From a bacterium (lineage in GTDB: Bacteria > UBP18 > UBA7526), in assembly GCA_011049955.1 (NCBI GenBank), contig DRGV01000084.1, positions 1 through 6,360 on the forward strand: 6,360 nucleotides of DNA, read 5' to 3'. The notes below the pieces were generated by a model. That model was not told where the DNA came from. It was given only the letters and a program-made list of their open reading frames with translations, and searched no databases. Both the position numbers and the translations under genes were made by a program. Positions 5,914 through 6,360 of the stretch are shown piece by piece. Each line of letters opens with the position of its first letter. Within the stretch, counting starts at the first letter, position 1.

Positions 5914-5961
5914 AGTTGACAAGTTAATAAGTTGACTAGTTGACAAGTCAATAAGTTGATA
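5914..5961. repeat. 8-bp tandem array (AGTTGACA), six units
   Basis: Six octamers in exact phase: AGTTGACA, AGTTAATA, AGTTGACT, AGTTGACA, AGTCAATA, AGTTGATA. AGTTGACAAG at 5914-5923 and 5938-5947 is the exact reverse complement of CTTGTCAACT at 6091-6100, so this array is the outer left arm of the leader palindrome. It lies in the transcribed leader of the DHH gene. Confidence 0.8.
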
Positions 5962-5971
5962 AGGAGACATT

Positions 5972-6117
5972 CGGTTACGGTTAGGGTTAGGATGCCCGTT
6001 TCGGCTACGTTGTTCGGTTACGTAACCGTAACCCCTAAACGATACGGGCCTCGTTACCGTTACCCTTTGACCTAACCGATATCTTGTATCCTTGTCAACT
6101 TCTAGTTACTGGTTACT
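5972..6117. repeat. Leader palindrome: 6-bp (CGGTTA) words, nested inverted repeats, 7-bp pair
   Basis: The left arm starts with hexamers CGGTTA, CGGTTA, GGGTTA (5972-5989). CGGTTAGG (5978-5985) pairs with CCTAACCG (6071-6078), GCCCGT (5994-5999) pairs with ACGGGC (6044-6049), and the inner part contains a perfect 14-base palindrome CGGTTACGTAACCG (6015-6028). Further out, CTTGTCAACT (6091-6100) pairs with the octamer array at 5914-5961. The pair AGTTACT, GGTTACT (6104-6117) uses the same TGGTTAC-type word as the DHH/mtnP gap. If transcription starts near 6118, the mRNA begins in this pair and nearly the whole leader is self-complementary. No coding sequence, T-box, or recognised riboswitch is seen. 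Confidence 0.7.
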
Positions 6118-6124
6118 GCTCAAT

Positions 6125-6168
6125 ATTTTAACACATAAAAAATGAAAATGTCAAATATTTTTTAAATT
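6125..6168 (-). promoter_or_regulatory. Sigma70-type promoter with UP-like A/T tract
   Basis: On the minus strand the -35 is a perfect TTGACA (6154-6149). After 18 bases comes the -10 TAAAAT (6130-6125), extended by TGT (6133-6131). Immediately upstream of the -35 lies an A/T-rich stretch AATTTAAAAAATAT (6168-6155), suited to contact by the RNA polymerase alpha C-terminal domain. Transcription is expected to start near 6118, leaving a leader of about 230 nt before the DHH start. This is the only good promoter seen in the window, so all six genes are plausibly one transcript. An archaeal TATA reading of the same A/T tract is possible but less convincing. Confidence 0.75.
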
Positions 6169-6183
6169 GTGGGGCCAATCAGT

Positions 6184-6199
6184 CCTCGCTTCGCTCGGA
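6184..6199. repeat. Second exact copy of the 16-base CG element
   Basis: CCTCGCTTCGCTCGGA, identical to 5895-5910, but here upstream of the promoter with no gene start after it. A degenerate relative, CACTTCGTTCGCTT (6218-6231), follows. Its position shows that the element is a dispersed repeat and not merely a ribosome binding site. Confidence 0.7.
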
Positions 6200-6336
6200 C
6201 AGTTTGTTAGCACGCTCACTTCGTTCGCTTTAGTTGTTAGTCGGGGAAGAACCAACTAGCCAACTATCAAACCAACAAACTAACTACTATAGGCAACGAA
6301 GTTGCCGTCCTAACTACTAACCAACTACCCAACTAA
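6199..6336. repeat. Inverted degenerate tandem words (CAACTA type) upstream of the promoter
   Basis: The right part is built from words of 7-8 bp such as ACCAACTA, GCCAACTA, TCAAACCA, ACAAACTA (6251-6282) and CTAACTA, CTAACCA, ACTACCC (about 6310-6331). The left part holds their complements, AGTTTGTTAG (6201-6210) and TAGTTGTTAG (6231-6240), so the region folds back imperfectly. Inside it, GGCAAC-GAA-GTTGCC (6292-6306) is a perfect six-base-pair hairpin with a GAA loop. No gene, RNA gene or further promoter is seen between the promoter and the window edge apart from the possible last codons of a leftward gene. Confidence 0.65.
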
Positions 6337-6360
6337 TCACTTTTCGTAGGGCTTGCCAAC
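6337..6360 (-). CDS. Possible last codons of an upstream leftward gene
   Basis: In the frame starting at 6360 the minus strand reads VGKPYEK followed by TGA (6339-6337), directly abutting the CAACTA-type array. Elsewhere in the window arrays start at stop codons, so a gene end here would fit. Another frame reaches a TAG (6335-6333) inside the array, so the frame is not settled. Seven codons cannot identify anything. Confidence 0.25.
   Translation of the reverse strand, partial: VGKPYEK

Noticed and set aside
5914..5946. Plus-strand -35 boxes (TTGACA at 5916-5921 and 5940-5945)
   Set aside because: These are part of the octamer repeat; no matching -10 with proper spacing and no rightward gene follow.
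5889..5951. N-terminal extension of the DHH protein from an ATG at 5951
   Set aside because: The extra 21 codons are translated AGTTGACA octamers and the CG element. The ATG at 5888 has its own Shine-Dalgarno and the protein resembles its family from there.
5972..6117. Riboswitch or T-box leader upstream of the DHH gene
   Set aside because: No conserved core of a known class is recognisable; the fold is explained by repeat words alone.

Overview
The window looks like one leftward (minus-strand) gene cluster of six genes, read from a promoter near position 6150 towards position 1. The cluster leaves the window inside its last gene. The organism is most likely a bacterium of a poorly sampled lineage. 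A near-consensus sigma70 promoter with an A/T-rich UP-like stretch lies upstream, and every gene has a Shine-Dalgarno sequence 5-7 bases before its start. Against this, a Clp1-type polynucleotide kinase and an archaeal-looking DHH phosphoesterase are families better known from archaea and eukaryotes, so an archaeal source is not fully excluded. I cannot name the phylum.

Layout in the order of transcription: an upstream inverted-repeat region and perhaps the last codons of another leftward gene (6337-6360); promoter (about 6125-6168); a leader of about 230 nt holding a nested palindrome; a DHH/DHHA1 phosphoesterase (4485-5888); S-methyl-5'-thioadenosine phosphorylase (3409-4269); a xylose-isomerase-like TIM-barrel protein (2317-3291); a P-loop nucleotide-kinase-like protein (1602-2234); an unrecognised 145-residue protein (998-1435); and a Clp1/Grc3-like 5'-hydroxyl polynucleotide kinase (1-884, incomplete). 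Functions point to nucleic-acid end processing (DHH protein, Clp1-like kinase) and nucleoside or nucleotide salvage (MTA phosphorylase, small kinase). Whether these form one pathway is inference only.

The most striking content is between the genes. Each of the five gaps, plus the leader and the region upstream of the promoter, is filled by degenerate short-word tandem repeats that fold back as an imperfect palindrome. The word and its period differ from gap to gap: 9 bp (G-tract words) in three gaps, 7 bp in two, and 8, 6 and 7 bp in the leader. The arrays begin at, or within two bases of, the upstream gene's stop codon, and in three genes they contain it. They end just before the next ribosome binding site. 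Two of the 9-bp elements (905-1021 and 1463-1599) have conserved ends and are clearly copies of one dispersed element. The three G-tract elements meet the usual G-quadruplex pattern on both strands. No CRISPR array, tRNA, rRNA, transposase or phage gene is visible.
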